Shown in pieces: positions 9,046 through 19,142 of a stretch of 64,000 nucleotides of DNA. Under the pieces are notes generated by a model. That model was not told the DNA's origin. It made no database searches and saw only the letters and a list, made by a program, of their open reading frames with translations. Origin of the DNA: JAGNRR01 sp965230665 (GTDB taxonomy: Bacteria; Bacteroidota; Bacteroidia; Chitinophagales; Chitinophagaceae). The stretch covers positions 620,001 to 684,000 of the forward strand of contig CBDDLM010000004.1 in assembly GCA_965230665.1 (NCBI GenBank), given 5' to 3'. The number at the start of each line of letters is the position of its first letter. Position 1 is the first letter of the stretch. The position numbers were made by a program, and so were the translations under genes.

Positions 9046-10428
9046 TTATAATAAAACGCCTCTTAAAAACAACATGGCAAAAGAGAAGTAAATGATCAAA
9101 CCAGAAACATCAACCAAAGTTGCAACAAAAGGAGTAGACGAAGCAGCCGGATCAGCTCCCAGGCGCTTTAATAAAATAGGCAACATACTACCCGTCAAGG
9201 TTCCCCATAGTACAACACCTATTAGTGAACAACCTATCACAAGAGATATTGCAAGATAATGATCCCCAAATGAATTGGTCGTTAAGTGCCAAACCCCAAA
9301 GATCAGAATGCTGAGTAAGCATAACGTAAAACCTAAAAGCAAGCCAGAAATAATCTCTTTTCGCATAATGCGCCACCAATCTCTTAGATCAATATCATCT
9401 AATGCCATGGCCTGAATAATCAACGTAGCCGCTTGTGAACCAGTATTTCCTCCGCTACTAATGATTAGTGGAATAAACGTAGCAAGTAATGCGACTTTCG
9501 CAATCTCATCTTCAAAATTTCGCATAGCCATTATCGTAAGCAGCTCTCCAATAAATAATACAATGAGCCAAATAACTCGCTTCTTATATAAGTTAGAAAT
9601 TGAAGCATCTAAGTAAGCCTCATCCAGAGCCTCGGTACCACCAATTTTCTGGATGTCTTCCGTAAACTCCTCTTCTTGAACAACAAGCACATCATCGATT
9701 GTCACAATGCCTAACAAAATATTTTTGTCATCCACCACAGGTAAGGCTACTCGATTATTCTTCTGAAACACATCCATCGTCGTCTCTTGGTCATCATTTA
9801 CATTAAGCGTAATAAAACGCTCATCCATTAAATCCGATACTAACGTTTTACTCGGATCTACTAGCAAAAAATCCCGGATTCTGATATCATCAAGAAAAGT
9901 TCCGTTTTCATCAGTTATATAAATAACATCAATCGTTTCAGAGCTTTTACCATAATCTCGAATGTAGTTTAGTACTTGTTCTACAGTCCAATCAGGCTCT
10001 ACATCGATATAATCGGGTGTCATTAACCGACCTACTGAATCTTCAGGATATCCAAGTAGTGATAAAGTAATTTTCCGTTCTTCGGGTTTTAACACTTTGA
10101 TTAGCTCTTTAACCACCGAGCTTGATTGCTCACTTAATAAAGAAGTTCTATCATCGGGAGGTAATTCGTTAAGGATTTGTGCAACCTTATTGGCAGGAAT
10201 ACTATTTAAAAGGCTTTCTTGATCGTTTGTATCCAAAACCCCAAAAACGGCAATTGCCCTATTGAAGTCTAGCTGCAAGAAGAAACGACTAGCATGCTCC
10301 GGAAATTCTTCCATAACATCCACCACATCAGAGATATTTAGCTCGTTTATGAAATCATTAATCTCACCCCAGGCATCGAGTTCGATGAGGGTATCTAGAC
10401 GTTCAGATATGGCTTTAAAGTCTTCCAC
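9046..10428 (-). CDS. mgtE: MgtE-type magnesium transporter
   Basis: This 460-residue protein has the full MgtE layout: N-terminal superhelical domain (about 1-130, ending in LPPDDRTSLLSE), a CBS-domain pair (about 135-255, GIVTIDDVLVV), a plug helix, and five membrane segments (about 285-460) including the signature GGNTGSQAATLIIQAMAL. It is a homodimeric, Mg2+-gated channel in the inner membrane; the acidic N and CBS domains sense cytoplasmic Mg2+. The gene has no operon partner. Confidence 0.95.
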   Translation of the reverse strand: MEDFKAISERLDTLIELDAWGEINDFINELNISDVVDVMEEFPEHASRFFLQLDFNRAIAVFGVLDTNDQESLLNSIPANKVAQILNELPPDDRTSLLSEQSSSVVKELIKVLKPEERKITLSLLGYPEDSVGRLMTPDYIDVEPDWTVEQVLNYIRDYGKSSETIDVIYITDENGTFLDDIRIRDFLLVDPSKTLVSDLMDERFITLNVNDDQETTMDVFQKNNRVALPVVDDKNILLGIVTIDDVLVVQEEEFTEDIQKIGGTEALDEAYLDASISNLYKKRVIWLIVLFIGELLTIMAMRNFEDEIAKVALLATFIPLIISSGGNTGSQAATLIIQAMALDDIDLRDWWRIMRKEIISGLLLGFTLCLLSILIFGVWHLTTNSFGDHYLAISLVIGCSLIGVVLWGTLTGSMLPILLKRLGADPAASSTPFVATLVDVSGLIIYFSFAMLFLRGVLL

Positions 10429-10531
10429 GACGGCGCAAAGGTAGCAATTTGCCCTACTAATTTAACAATTTGTAGAGTTGATAATTCAAGCTGCCTTGAA
10501 ACGATCCATAAGATTAAAGGAGTATCAACCT

Positions 10532-10933
10532 TTAAATAGATTTAGCAGCAACAAACTTTTTTATATAATCAGCAATTTCTGTAGTTGGTGTTCCAGGCGA
10601 GAACAGTTCACCCACTCCCATCTTTCTTAGCACATTCATATCTTCTTCAGGGATAATACCCCCACCAGTCAACAACACATCGTCCATACCTTCCTCTTTC
10701 ATTTTTTCAATTATCGCAGGAAATACGGTCATATGAGCACCACTTAAAATGCTAACTCCAATGGCATCGACATCTTCTTGCAAAGCAGATTTAACAACCA
10801 TAGCCGGAGTTTGTCTTAAACCAGTATAAATAATTTCCATACCGGCATCTCGTAAAGCGGCTGCTATAACTTTAGCGCCCCTATCATGACCATCCAGGCC
10901 AACTTTTGCTATGAGAACTCTTATTGGTTTCAC
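10532..10933 (-). CDS. Stand-alone B12-binding domain of methylmalonyl-CoA mutase type
   Basis: This 133-residue protein is only the cobalamin-binding Rossmann domain. The DGHDRG motif (residues 14-19) supplies the histidine that ligates cobalt, and SILSGAH and GGGIIPEED are the nucleotide-tail contacts. Full mutases carry this as a C-terminal domain, and some bacteria keep it as a separate small subunit. No mutase large-subunit gene lies in this window, so its partner must be elsewhere. It probably takes part in (R)-methylmalonyl/succinyl-CoA interconversion or a related acyl-CoA mutase; which one cannot be told. Confidence 0.88.
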   Translation of the reverse strand: MKPIRVLIAKVGLDGHDRGAKVIAAALRDAGMEIIYTGLRQTPAMVVKSALQEDVDAIGVSILSGAHMTVFPAIIEKMKEEGMDDVLLTGGGIIPEEDMNVLRKMGVGELFSPGTPTTEIADYIKKFVAAKSI

Positions 10934-11047
10934 TTATGCAAACCTAGTAAAAAGCAATGAAAATAATCTTAAAATCATATTTTAACACTTAAAGTAAAAT
11001 TTAACGTTTTATGACCTTTCTTGCGAGTTAACTACAAGCAAATCAGC

Positions 11048-11055
11048 TATATTTG
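11048..11055 (+). promoter_or_regulatory. Bacteroidota -7 element of ruvA-sprA
   Basis: TATATTTG matches TAnnTTTG, only 10 bp before the ruvA start codon, which implies a very short leader. Confidence 0.55.
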
Positions 11056-11065
11056 ATAATAGATT

Positions 11066-11647
11066 ATGATTGTCTTCATTGAGGGAGAAATACTACGGAA
11101 GAGCCCGGCAAACATATGGATGCAGGTTGGAGGAATTGGTTATGAAATTCACATAAGTCTGAATACCTACGAACAAATTCAAGATTGGGAGAAAGGGAAG
11201 CTTTTTATCTATCATCACATGACCGAACAAGGACAAAGCCTTTACGGTTTTCATGGAGAACTTGAGCGTGACTTATTCTTGCACCTGATTTCGGTATCTG
11301 GCATTGGAACTTCTACGGCCCGAGTTGCTCTTTCTGGAATGAAGCCTAATGAAATAAGCAATGCTATCGTCAATGGAAATGAAGCCGTTATTACAGCAAT
11401 CAAAGGTATTGGACCGAAAACAGCAAAACGCTTGATCTTAGAATTGAAAGATAAACTCTTAAAATCAAGTGAAAATATAGAAATACACCCCACGAGTAAC
11501 AATAACCTTAGTCAAGATGCGTTAACAGCATTAATAAGTCTGGGCATTGCCCGAAACGCGGCCTACAAAGCTGTACAAAAAGTTTTATCATCTGGGGAGT
11601 ATCAACAAGTTGAAGAAGTTATAAAATTGGCACTAAAACAGATATAA
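11066..11647 (+). CDS. ruvA: Holliday junction branch-migration protein RuvA
   Basis: This 193-residue protein has the three RuvA domains: N-terminal OB fold (MIVFIEGEILRKSPANIWMQ, tetramer face), the tandem helix-hairpin-helix domain (GIGTSTARVALSG and GIGPKTAKRLILELK, about residues 75-130), and the C-terminal RuvB-contacting helix bundle (LTALISLGIARNAAYKAVQK). It binds four-way junctions and loads RuvB. Only 6 bp separate it from sprA, a linkage common in Bacteroidota that places the T9SS translocon gene in the ruvA transcript. Confidence 0.96.
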   Translation: MIVFIEGEILRKSPANIWMQVGGIGYEIHISLNTYEQIQDWEKGKLFIYHHMTEQGQSLYGFHGELERDLFLHLISVSGIGTSTARVALSGMKPNEISNAIVNGNEAVITAIKGIGPKTAKRLILELKDKLLKSSENIEIHPTSNNNLSQDALTALISLGIARNAAYKAVQKVLSSGEYQQVEEVIKLALKQI

Positions 11648-11653
11648 AAGAAT

Positions 11654-14600
11654 TTGAAAAACCGTAGCATAAGATATTACTTCATTCTGCTCCTTGGCAT
11701 TGCCTTTGGAATAGGTATATTTTCTAACACCCAATCTTCACCTTTTTTCTTCCCATATTTTCCAGGTAAAGAGGATAGTACAAAAAAAGACAGCCTAAAA
11801 TTCCCAATTAAAGACCGAACGGGTAATAAGGCTGTAGACAAAAAAGGTAAGCAATTCGACCTTGAAGACCCAAAGAATATTAGAACCGAATATGAGTACG
11901 ATCCAGAAACGGGAAAGTACACCGTTAAGGAAAAAGTAGGTAACTCCTACTATAGAAACCCTACGGAAATGAGTTTTGACGAATTCATGGATTATCAAGC
12001 TGGTCGATATGAAGACGCGTATTGGAGAAAAAGGGCTAATACCTTGTTTAATATTTCTAAGAGTGGCGGTATCATTCCTAAGGTTGAACTTGGGAATAGA
12101 ATATTTGATCGAATATTTGGTGGGACCACCATCGAGGTTAAACCTCAGGGGAATGTAGATATGTTCTTTGGTGGAAACTGGCAAAATATACAAAACCCTG
12201 CGCTTGTTCAAAGTGCACAGCAGTATGGAATTTTTGATTTTGACATTCAAATGAATCTGAATATGCTTGCGAAAGTAGGTGACAAGATGCGAATGAATTT
12301 CAACTATAACACACAAGCTAGTTTTGATTTTGAAAACCAACTAAAACTTGAATGGACTGGTCAGGAAGATGATATCATCAGAAAAATTGAGGCAGGTTAC
12401 ATCAGCTTCCCTTTAAAGAGCCAGCTTATTCAAGGAGTGCAATCTTTATTTGGGATAAAAGCTCAATTACAATTTGGTCGTTTGATGATGACCAATGTTG
12501 TTTCTCAACAGAAGTCTCAAAAAGAAAGTTTCTCTGTAAAAGGAGGAGCACAAACACAAGAGTTTGAAATAAAAGCAGATGATTATGATTACTTCCGACA
12601 CTTTCTACTTGCGCAATATTTCAGAGATAACTATAACGGTGCTTTAGAAAACTACCCAATTATTCAATCTTTGAATAACATTACCCGTATTGAAGTTTGG
12701 ATAACAAACCGTCAAGGGACCACACAAAACGTAAGAGATATCGTTGCCCTTCAAGATTTGGGAGAAGCAAAGCCGTATAATACGCTCTTCCAGTCTAATC
12801 CGCAAGCCCTCCCTGACAATAATGCGAATACCTTGTATACTCAAATATTACAGTCTCAAGGAATTCGTGAAACAGGCACCGTTATCACAGCACTTCAGAG
12901 TAGAGGTCTTCAGGCGGCTAATGATTTTGAAAAGACATTCGCTAGAAAATTAAACCCTAATGAGTTTAGCTTTAATCCTCAATTAGGTTTTTTATCTATC
13001 AATACCCAGTTACAACCAGACGATGTAATAGGTGTTGCATTTGAATATACACATAATGGTAAAGTACATCAGGTTGGTGAGTTTTCTCAATCACTACCTC
13101 CTGATAGTTCTGCCCCAAAGGTATTATTCCTAAAAATGCTAAAATCTACAACCCCTGATCCAAGAAGGCCAATATGGGATCTGATGATGAAAAACATTTA
13201 TCCTTTAGGAGCTAGCGGTGTAAATCCAAAAAACTTTGTACTAAATGTATTATACCAAGATCCAGGTGGCGGATTAAAACGCTTCTTACCGGAAGGTGCA
13301 AATGCAGGTATTCCGCTCTTAAACTTATTAAACCTTGATCGGTTGAACAATCAAAATGATCCGCAACCCGATGGTCGTTTCGATTATGTTGAGGGCCTAA
13401 CTATTCAAGCACAGCAAGGTCGAATTATCTTTCCAGTTTTAGAACCTTTTGGAAATGATTTACGCCCTGCGTTTAATGGGAATACTGCTTTGGAGAAAAA
13501 GTACATCTATGACATTCTTTATGACTCTACTAAAAATATTGCAATTCAGTTTCCACAGTTTAATCGATTTGTTCTAAAAGGTAGTTTTGAAGCAGCAAAC
13601 TCTTCCGAGATCTTTTTAGGTGGTTTCAATATTCCTCAAGGTTCAGTAAATGTATCTGCTGGTGGTCAACGTTTAGTTGAAGGTGTTGATTATACCATCG
13701 ATTATGGAATTGGTAAATTAAAAATAATCAACTCTGGTATCTTAAGTTCAGGTGTTCCAATTAATGTGACTTATGAGAATAATATTGCTTTTGGAACTCA
13801 AGTACAGAATTTTGTGGGAACGCGTTTAGATTATTTTGTCAATAATGATTTCACATTTGGTTCGACTATCTTACGCCTTTCTGAAAGACCGTATTTTAAC
13901 AAAGTGACATTTGGTGATGATCCAATCAAAAACACGGTAATAGGCTTGGATGCAAATTATCAGAAAGAATTACCAGGCGTAACGACCTTCCTAAACAATC
14001 TGCCTTTAATAAAAACTGAGGCAAGTTCTATGATAACAGCAAGCGGTGAAGTTGCTCGTCTATTCCCAGGACATCATAAAAATATTGAAGGACCTAGCGG
14101 AACAGGTGAAATCTACATTGATGATTTTGAAGGTGCTCGTAGCTCTTATGACCTAAAGTTTCCTGTTACTACTTGGAGTCTTGCCAGTACACCAAACGGT
14201 GCTACTGACGATAAAGGAAAAGAGCTTTTCCCTGAAGCAAAATTGGTAAACAACCAAGACTATGGTAAGAACAGAGCCAAATTAGCTTGGTACAACCTAG
14301 ATCCTTGTTTAGCCGATCTAAATCAAAATTGCAAACCCGAGCATATAGATACGGCTGCTGTCTCAAGTCATTATACCCGGCTTATTCAACAGCAGGAAGT
14401 TTTTCCAAATCGTAGTTTTACCAGCCTTCAAGGAAACCAAACAACCTTTGACCTTACTTATTTTCCAAGAACACGCGGACCTTATAATTACGACACTGAT
14501 AATATTACGGCAGATGGAGAACTATTAAATCCAGAAAAAAGATGGGGCGGTGTCATGCGCGCCATTGATTTTAGTGATTTTGAAACAGCCAATGTTGAGT

Positions 14601-17600
14601 TCATAGAATTTTGGTTATTAGACCCATTTCTTGATCCAAATAAACCAAATCCAACCCCTGGTAAGCTATACCTAAACCTAGGTAATATATCCGAGGATAT
14701 TTTAAAAGATTCTAGAAAATTCTTTGAAAATGGTCTTCCATCCCCACCTGATCCAAGTAAAACCTTGACCACTACTTGGAGTAATGTTCCTAAATTTCAA
14801 CAGCAATTGACTCCTGCCTTTGGAAGCTCAACAACGGAACGAGAAAATCAAGATGTGGGATATGATGGAATGAACGATGATGAAGAACGTGTTCATTTGC
14901 AAGATTATTTAAATAGACTGTCTAATAACTTTGGAACTTCATCTAAGGCATATTTACAGGCGAATGAAGACCCAAACAATGACAACTACCATCATTTTAG
15001 AGGTGCAGACTATGATGCCGAAGAACGGAATATCTTAAGCAGATACCTTTCATTTAATAACCCGCAAGGAAATTCTCCAGTTCAAAGTAATAATCAAACA
15101 TTCTCGAATTCTTTTACGAATATTCCAGAAACAGAAGATATTAACCGTGACAATACTCTTAATGAAAACGAACAGTATTTCCAGTATGTAATAGACATTA
15201 AACCCAATATGGCCGTCGGAGAGAACTTTATCGTGAATAAACAAATCACACCGATTACCTTCCCAAATCAAAGTTCTTCTCAAGCAGTTTGGTATCAGTT
15301 TAAAATTCCAATTCGAAAGTATGATAAAAGTGTTGGGGGGATTAGTGATTTTCGATCTATTCGATTTGCGCGTATGTTCTTAACTGGATTTACCGATACC
15401 ACTGTATTACGTTTTGCACGATTAGAATTAGGTCGTAATCAATGGCGTCGTTACAATTTCTCGTTGAAAGAACCCGGTGAATTAATTCCTATTTCAGACA
15501 ACGATGCGACTACTTTTAATCTTACCTCTGTAAGTCTTGAAGAGAACGGATCAAGAAACCCAGTACCCTATGTAATTCCTCCAGGTATTATTCGCCAGCA
15601 ACAAGCTGTATCGAATGGTCAGAATGTTGAATTAAATGAGCAAGCACTTTCTTTACAAGTTTGCGATTTAGAAGATGGAGACTCGCGTGGGGTCTTTAAG
15701 AGTTTGGGCATGGACATTCGTCAGTTTAAAAAGATTGATATGTTCATTCACGCGGAAGATGCGGAAACGGGTCAATTAAAAGACGGTGATCTACATGGGT
15801 TTATTAGAATTGGTAGTGATTTTGCTAGTAACTATTACGAATATAGAATTCCTTTAAAACTCTCAACTCCCGGTTCTGGTGCTCCTTTAAATGTATGGCC
15901 TGAAGAAAATAATTTGAACCTTGAATTCCAAGAGTTGATCGATGCAAAATTAGCAAGAAACAAAGCAGGCCACCCTGCCACTGTTCCTTATGTTGTGGAT
16001 GCCGGAAACGGACGCACGATAACCATAGTTGGTAATCCCAATATTGGAGACGCAGAAATGTGCATGCTAGGTGTACAAAACCCTAAAAAAACTCCAAATT
16101 CTACTACTGACGATGGAGGAAATCTATGTGGAGAGGTTTGGTTTAATGAGTTACGGCTGTCCAATATGGAAGAAGAGGGCGGTTGGGCAGCTATCGGACA
16201 AACTGATATTCAACTGGCCGATATTGCAACCTTCAAACTAGGAGGGAATATGTATACCGCTGGCTATGGAAATATAGATCAGCGAGTAAATGAACGTGCT
16301 CGAGAAAATTTTTCGCAATTTGATGTTTCTACTACAGTAAACGCAGGAAAGTTATTTCCAGAAAAGTGGGGTGTCCAACTTCCAGTATATGCAGGATATA
16401 ATCAGGCGGTAACTAACCCAGTCTTTGACCCATATGATCGTGATGTAAAATTCTCGGAAAAAGTAAACAACTTTAGTGGTGCTGCTAGAGATTCCGTTCG
16501 AAAAGCAGCTCAAGACTTTACCTCTATTAAAAGTCTTAATGTTCAAAACGTACGAGTTGCACCAAGGAAAAATGACAAAATCGAACCTTGGGACTTGCAG
16601 AACTTTGATGTAAGCTATTCTTTTACTGAGACTTCAAAACGCAATCCACTCATTGAAAAAGATGAACTTGATGAACATAATCTAAGCTTTGGGTATACTT
16701 ATGCCCCTAAGTCTAAGCCAATAGAACCTTTTAAAAAGATGATCAGCCCTAAGCGGAAATACCTTAAGGCCATACGCGATTTTAATTTTAGCCTTTTACC
16801 TGCCAATTTTACTTTTCGTAATAATATGCAGCGCATTATTGGTGAAACTGTATTAAGAAATATCGACGACGGAAATTATCAACTCCCTACCAACTTCTAT
16901 AAATTCTTCACTTGGACAAGAACATATAACCTACGTTGGAATTTAACTCGTCAGTTAAATGTAGATTATTCGGCAAATAACCTCTCTCGAATTGATGAAC
17001 CTAATGGTCGAATTGACACTAAAGAGAAGAAGGACTCCTTAAGACGGAATATTTTTTCAGGCGGTAGGAATACAAATTTCTCTCATAATCTTAATGTAAA
17101 CTATACCGTTCCTTTCAATAAATTCCCAATTACAGATTGGATTACAGCAAGAGCATCTTATGCAAGTACCTATGACTTTACTCGGGCATCGCTACTGGCC
17201 ACCTCGCTGGGTAACACTATTGGCAATTCACAAAAAAGAACCATTAATGGTGAAATGAATTTTGCACAACTTTACAATAAAGTAAAAATTCTACGCTACA
17301 TCAATCAGCCAAAACGCAATAAAGGGAAAAAGAAAAAAAAGAAGAAAAAAGACGCTAAACCTTCAAGTATTCCGAATAGAGGTAAAAAACCCAAGGAAGG
17401 AAAATTGGTAGAAGTTGATTTAAAAGACACGAATCAACCCAAAGTAGACAAAAAGGATACAACAGACAAGGTCCTCGTAGAAAATGATAAAGTGACTATT
17501 AGTTCCAGCGGGAAAAAAGATATGGACCGTGAGGCGGCAAAAAGAAAGAAAGAAGCTGCTAGAAAAAAAGCCGAAGAAGAAAAGAAAAAAAAGAAACTTG

Positions 17601-19078
17601 CCAAAAAGAAAAAAAGAGAAGCTCGCAAAAAAAGACAACCCGACCCCGCAGAAAGTATTCGAATTGCAGGAAGATTTCTTATGGGTTTAAAACGAGTTAG
17701 TGTAACCTATAATGAAACCATGGGTACTGTACTACCGGGCTACATGGATAGTAGCCAATACTTTGGTTTAAATTTTGCAAACCAGTTTAAACCAGGCGCA
17801 AACTTTGCTTTCGGATATCAGCCAGATAGAGTTTGGTTAGATGAAAACGGTAATAAGAATTGGTTTACTCGCGATTCACTATTCAATCAACAACTCGAAC
17901 AACGCTATGCTCAAAACTTTAATATCACCGCGAACATTGAACCATTTAAAGACTTCAGAGTAGACCTCACGTGGAAAAAAACTTTTAGTAAAACACTAAC
18001 AGAATTGTTTAAAGATACGATTGGTGGTACTGATGAGTACGTTCATTTGAACCCATACCAAACAGGTAGCTTTGATATCTCATTCATAGCCCTTAAAACA
18101 TTATTTCAAAAGAGAGACGCTCAAAGCCTTACACAAGCTTTTTATAATTTCGAAAATTACCGAAAAAATATTTCACGTAGGCTTGGGGTCGTTAATCCAT
18201 ATACTGCAGGTTTAGCTAACCCAAATGACCCAGAATATTCCAAAGGATACTCGCGGTACGCTCAGAATGTAATCATACCTGCCTTCTTAGCGGCCTATAC
18301 TGGAAAAGATCCTGAAACGATTCCATTAGTCGAAGAAAATAATTCATCTGTACGATCTAACCCCTTTAAGAATTTATTCCCATTACCAAATTGGCGTCTT
18401 ACTTACAATGGCCTGTCACGCAATAAGAAGTTGAGAAAGATATTTCAACAGTTTACTTTACGTCATACTTACAATGGCTCGATGTCAATGAATGGATTTA
18501 ACAGCGCACTTATGTACAATGATGTGTTTGGTTTAGGCTATCCTTCATTTATTGACTCTACTTCTGGTAACTATGTTCCATTCTTTTTAGTTCCGAATAT
18601 TACGATTACAGAAAACTTTGGACCTGTAGTGGGAATCGATGCTACACTGCAAAATTCACTAAGCTTTAAATTTGAATATAAAAAAGCACGAACGCTTAGC
18701 ATGAGCCTAATTGATTTCCAACTAAGTGAAACGAATAGTACCGAGTTTACAATAGGCGGTGGAATGCGACTTAAAAATGTTACTATTCCTACTCAATACT
18801 TCAATTTACATAATCAAAAAAGTGATGTCAATATACAGTTTAACTTCTCTGTACGCGATGACCTCACAACGATTAACCGATTAGATGAGCAAAGCAGTAT
18901 TCCAACTCGTGGTCAGCGCGTTATTAGCATTGCTCCAACAATAGATTATATGCTTAACAAAAATCTTACTGTGCGTTTTCTATACGACAGACGCAAAAGT
19001 ATTCCTAAGGTTAGTACAGCCTTCCCAATTACCACTACACGTGGAGGAATCATGTTTAGATTCTTGTTCGGCCAATAA
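11654..19078 (+). CDS. sprA: SprA/Sov, type IX secretion outer-membrane translocon
   Basis: This 2474-residue protein is the giant 36-strand barrel through which T9SS substrates cross the outer membrane. It begins at a TTG (no in-frame ATG nearby), 6 bp after ruvA, followed by a signal segment (YYFILLLGIAFGIGIF). Recognisable parts include DEFMDYQAGRYEDAYW (N-terminal), IYIDDFEGARSSYDLK (about residue 822, highly conserved in SprA), EVWFNELRLSN, and the aromatic C-terminus GGIMFRFLFGQ typical of outer-membrane barrels. Residues about 1890-1995 form a very Lys-rich insert, encoded by A-rich DNA. The protein is essential for export of the two T9SS cargos in this window and for gliding or adhesin secretion where present. 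Confidence 0.96.
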   Translation: MKNRSIRYYFILLLGIAFGIGIFSNTQSSPFFFPYFPGKEDSTKKDSLKFPIKDRTGNKAVDKKGKQFDLEDPKNIRTEYEYDPETGKYTVKEKVGNSYYRNPTEMSFDEFMDYQAGRYEDAYWRKRANTLFNISKSGGIIPKVELGNRIFDRIFGGTTIEVKPQGNVDMFFGGNWQNIQNPALVQSAQQYGIFDFDIQMNLNMLAKVGDKMRMNFNYNTQASFDFENQLKLEWTGQEDDIIRKIEAGYISFPLKSQLIQGVQSLFGIKAQLQFGRLMMTNVVSQQKSQKESFSVKGGAQTQEFEIKADDYDYFRHFLLAQYFRDNYNGALENYPIIQSLNNITRIEVWITNRQGTTQNVRDIVALQDLGEAKPYNTLFQSNPQALPDNNANTLYTQILQSQGIRETGTVITALQSRGLQAANDFEKTFARKLNPNEFSFNPQLGFLSINTQLQPDDVIGVAFEYTHNGKVHQVGEFSQSLPPDSSAPKVLFLKMLKSTTPDPRRPIWDLMMKNIYPLGASGVNPKNFVLNVLYQDPGGGLKRFLPEGANAGIPLLNLLNLDRLNNQNDPQPDGRFDYVEGLTIQAQQGRIIFPVLEPFGNDLRPAFNGNTALEKKYIYDILYDSTKNIAIQFPQFNRFVLKGSFEAANSSEIFLGGFNIPQGSVNVSAGGQRLVEGVDYTIDYGIGKLKIINSGILSSGVPINVTYENNIAFGTQVQNFVGTRLDYFVNNDFTFGSTILRLSERPYFNKVTFGDDPIKNTVIGLDANYQKELPGVTTFLNNLPLIKTEASSMITASGEVARLFPGHHKNIEGPSGTGEIYIDDFEGARSSYDLKFPVTTWSLASTPNGATDDKGKELFPEAKLVNNQDYGKNRAKLAWYNLDPCLADLNQNCKPEHIDTAAVSSHYTRLIQQQEVFPNRSFTSLQGNQTTFDLTYFPRTRGPYNYDTDNITADGELLNPEKRWGGVMRAIDFSDFETANVEFIEFWLLDPFLDPNKPNPTPGKLYLNLGNISEDILKDSRKFFENGLPSPPDPSKTLTTTWSNVPKFQQQLTPAFGSSTTERENQDVGYDGMNDDEERVHLQDYLNRLSNNFGTSSKAYLQANEDPNNDNYHHFRGADYDAEERNILSRYLSFNNPQGNSPVQSNNQTFSNSFTNIPETEDINRDNTLNENEQYFQYVIDIKPNMAVGENFIVNKQITPITFPNQSSSQAVWYQFKIPIRKYDKSVGGISDFRSIRFARMFLTGFTDTTVLRFARLELGRNQWRRYNFSLKEPGELIPISDNDATTFNLTSVSLEENGSRNPVPYVIPPGIIRQQQAVSNGQNVELNEQALSLQVCDLEDGDSRGVFKSLGMDIRQFKKIDMFIHAEDAETGQLKDGDLHGFIRIGSDFASNYYEYRIPLKLSTPGSGAPLNVWPEENNLNLEFQELIDAKLARNKAGHPATVPYVVDAGNGRTITIVGNPNIGDAEMCMLGVQNPKKTPNSTTDDGGNLCGEVWFNELRLSNMEEEGGWAAIGQTDIQLADIATFKLGGNMYTAGYGNIDQRVNERARENFSQFDVSTTVNAGKLFPEKWGVQLPVYAGYNQAVTNPVFDPYDRDVKFSEKVNNFSGAARDSVRKAAQDFTSIKSLNVQNVRVAPRKNDKIEPWDLQNFDVSYSFTETSKRNPLIEKDELDEHNLSFGYTYAPKSKPIEPFKKMISPKRKYLKAIRDFNFSLLPANFTFRNNMQRIIGETVLRNIDDGNYQLPTNFYKFFTWTRTYNLRWNLTRQLNVDYSANNLSRIDEPNGRIDTKEKKDSLRRNIFSGGRNTNFSHNLNVNYTVPFNKFPITDWITARASYASTYDFTRASLLATSLGNTIGNSQKRTINGEMNFAQLYNKVKILRYINQPKRNKGKKKKKKKKDAKPSSIPNRGKKPKEGKLVEVDLKDTNQPKVDKKDTTDKVLVENDKVTISSSGKKDMDREAAKRKKEAARKKAEEEKKKKKLAKKKKREARKKRQPDPAESIRIAGRFLMGLKRVSVTYNETMGTVLPGYMDSSQYFGLNFANQFKPGANFAFGYQPDRVWLDENGNKNWFTRDSLFNQQLEQRYAQNFNITANIEPFKDFRVDLTWKKTFSKTLTELFKDTIGGTDEYVHLNPYQTGSFDISFIALKTLFQKRDAQSLTQAFYNFENYRKNISRRLGVVNPYTAGLANPNDPEYSKGYSRYAQNVIIPAFLAAYTGKDPETIPLVEENNSSVRSNPFKNLFPLPNWRLTYNGLSRNKKLRKIFQQFTLRHTYNGSMSMNGFNSALMYNDVFGLGYPSFIDSTSGNYVPFFLVPNITITENFGPVVGIDATLQNSLSFKFEYKKARTLSMSLIDFQLSETNSTEFTIGGGMRLKNVTIPTQYFNLHNQKSDVNIQFNFSVRDDLTTINRLDEQSSIPTRGQRVISIAPTIDYMLNKNLTVRFLYDRRKSIPKVSTAFPITTTRGGIMFRFLFGQ

Positions 19079-19142
19079 CTCATTTTCACAAAAACTTTAA
19101 CTTTCGAGCCATTTAAATGGTGTAACTTGCAGTTAAGGTATC

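Noticed and set aside
17420..17638. Phe/Ser-rich minus-strand frames
   Set aside because: They are the antisense of the Lys-rich part of SprA (AAA/AAG runs give TTT/CTT).
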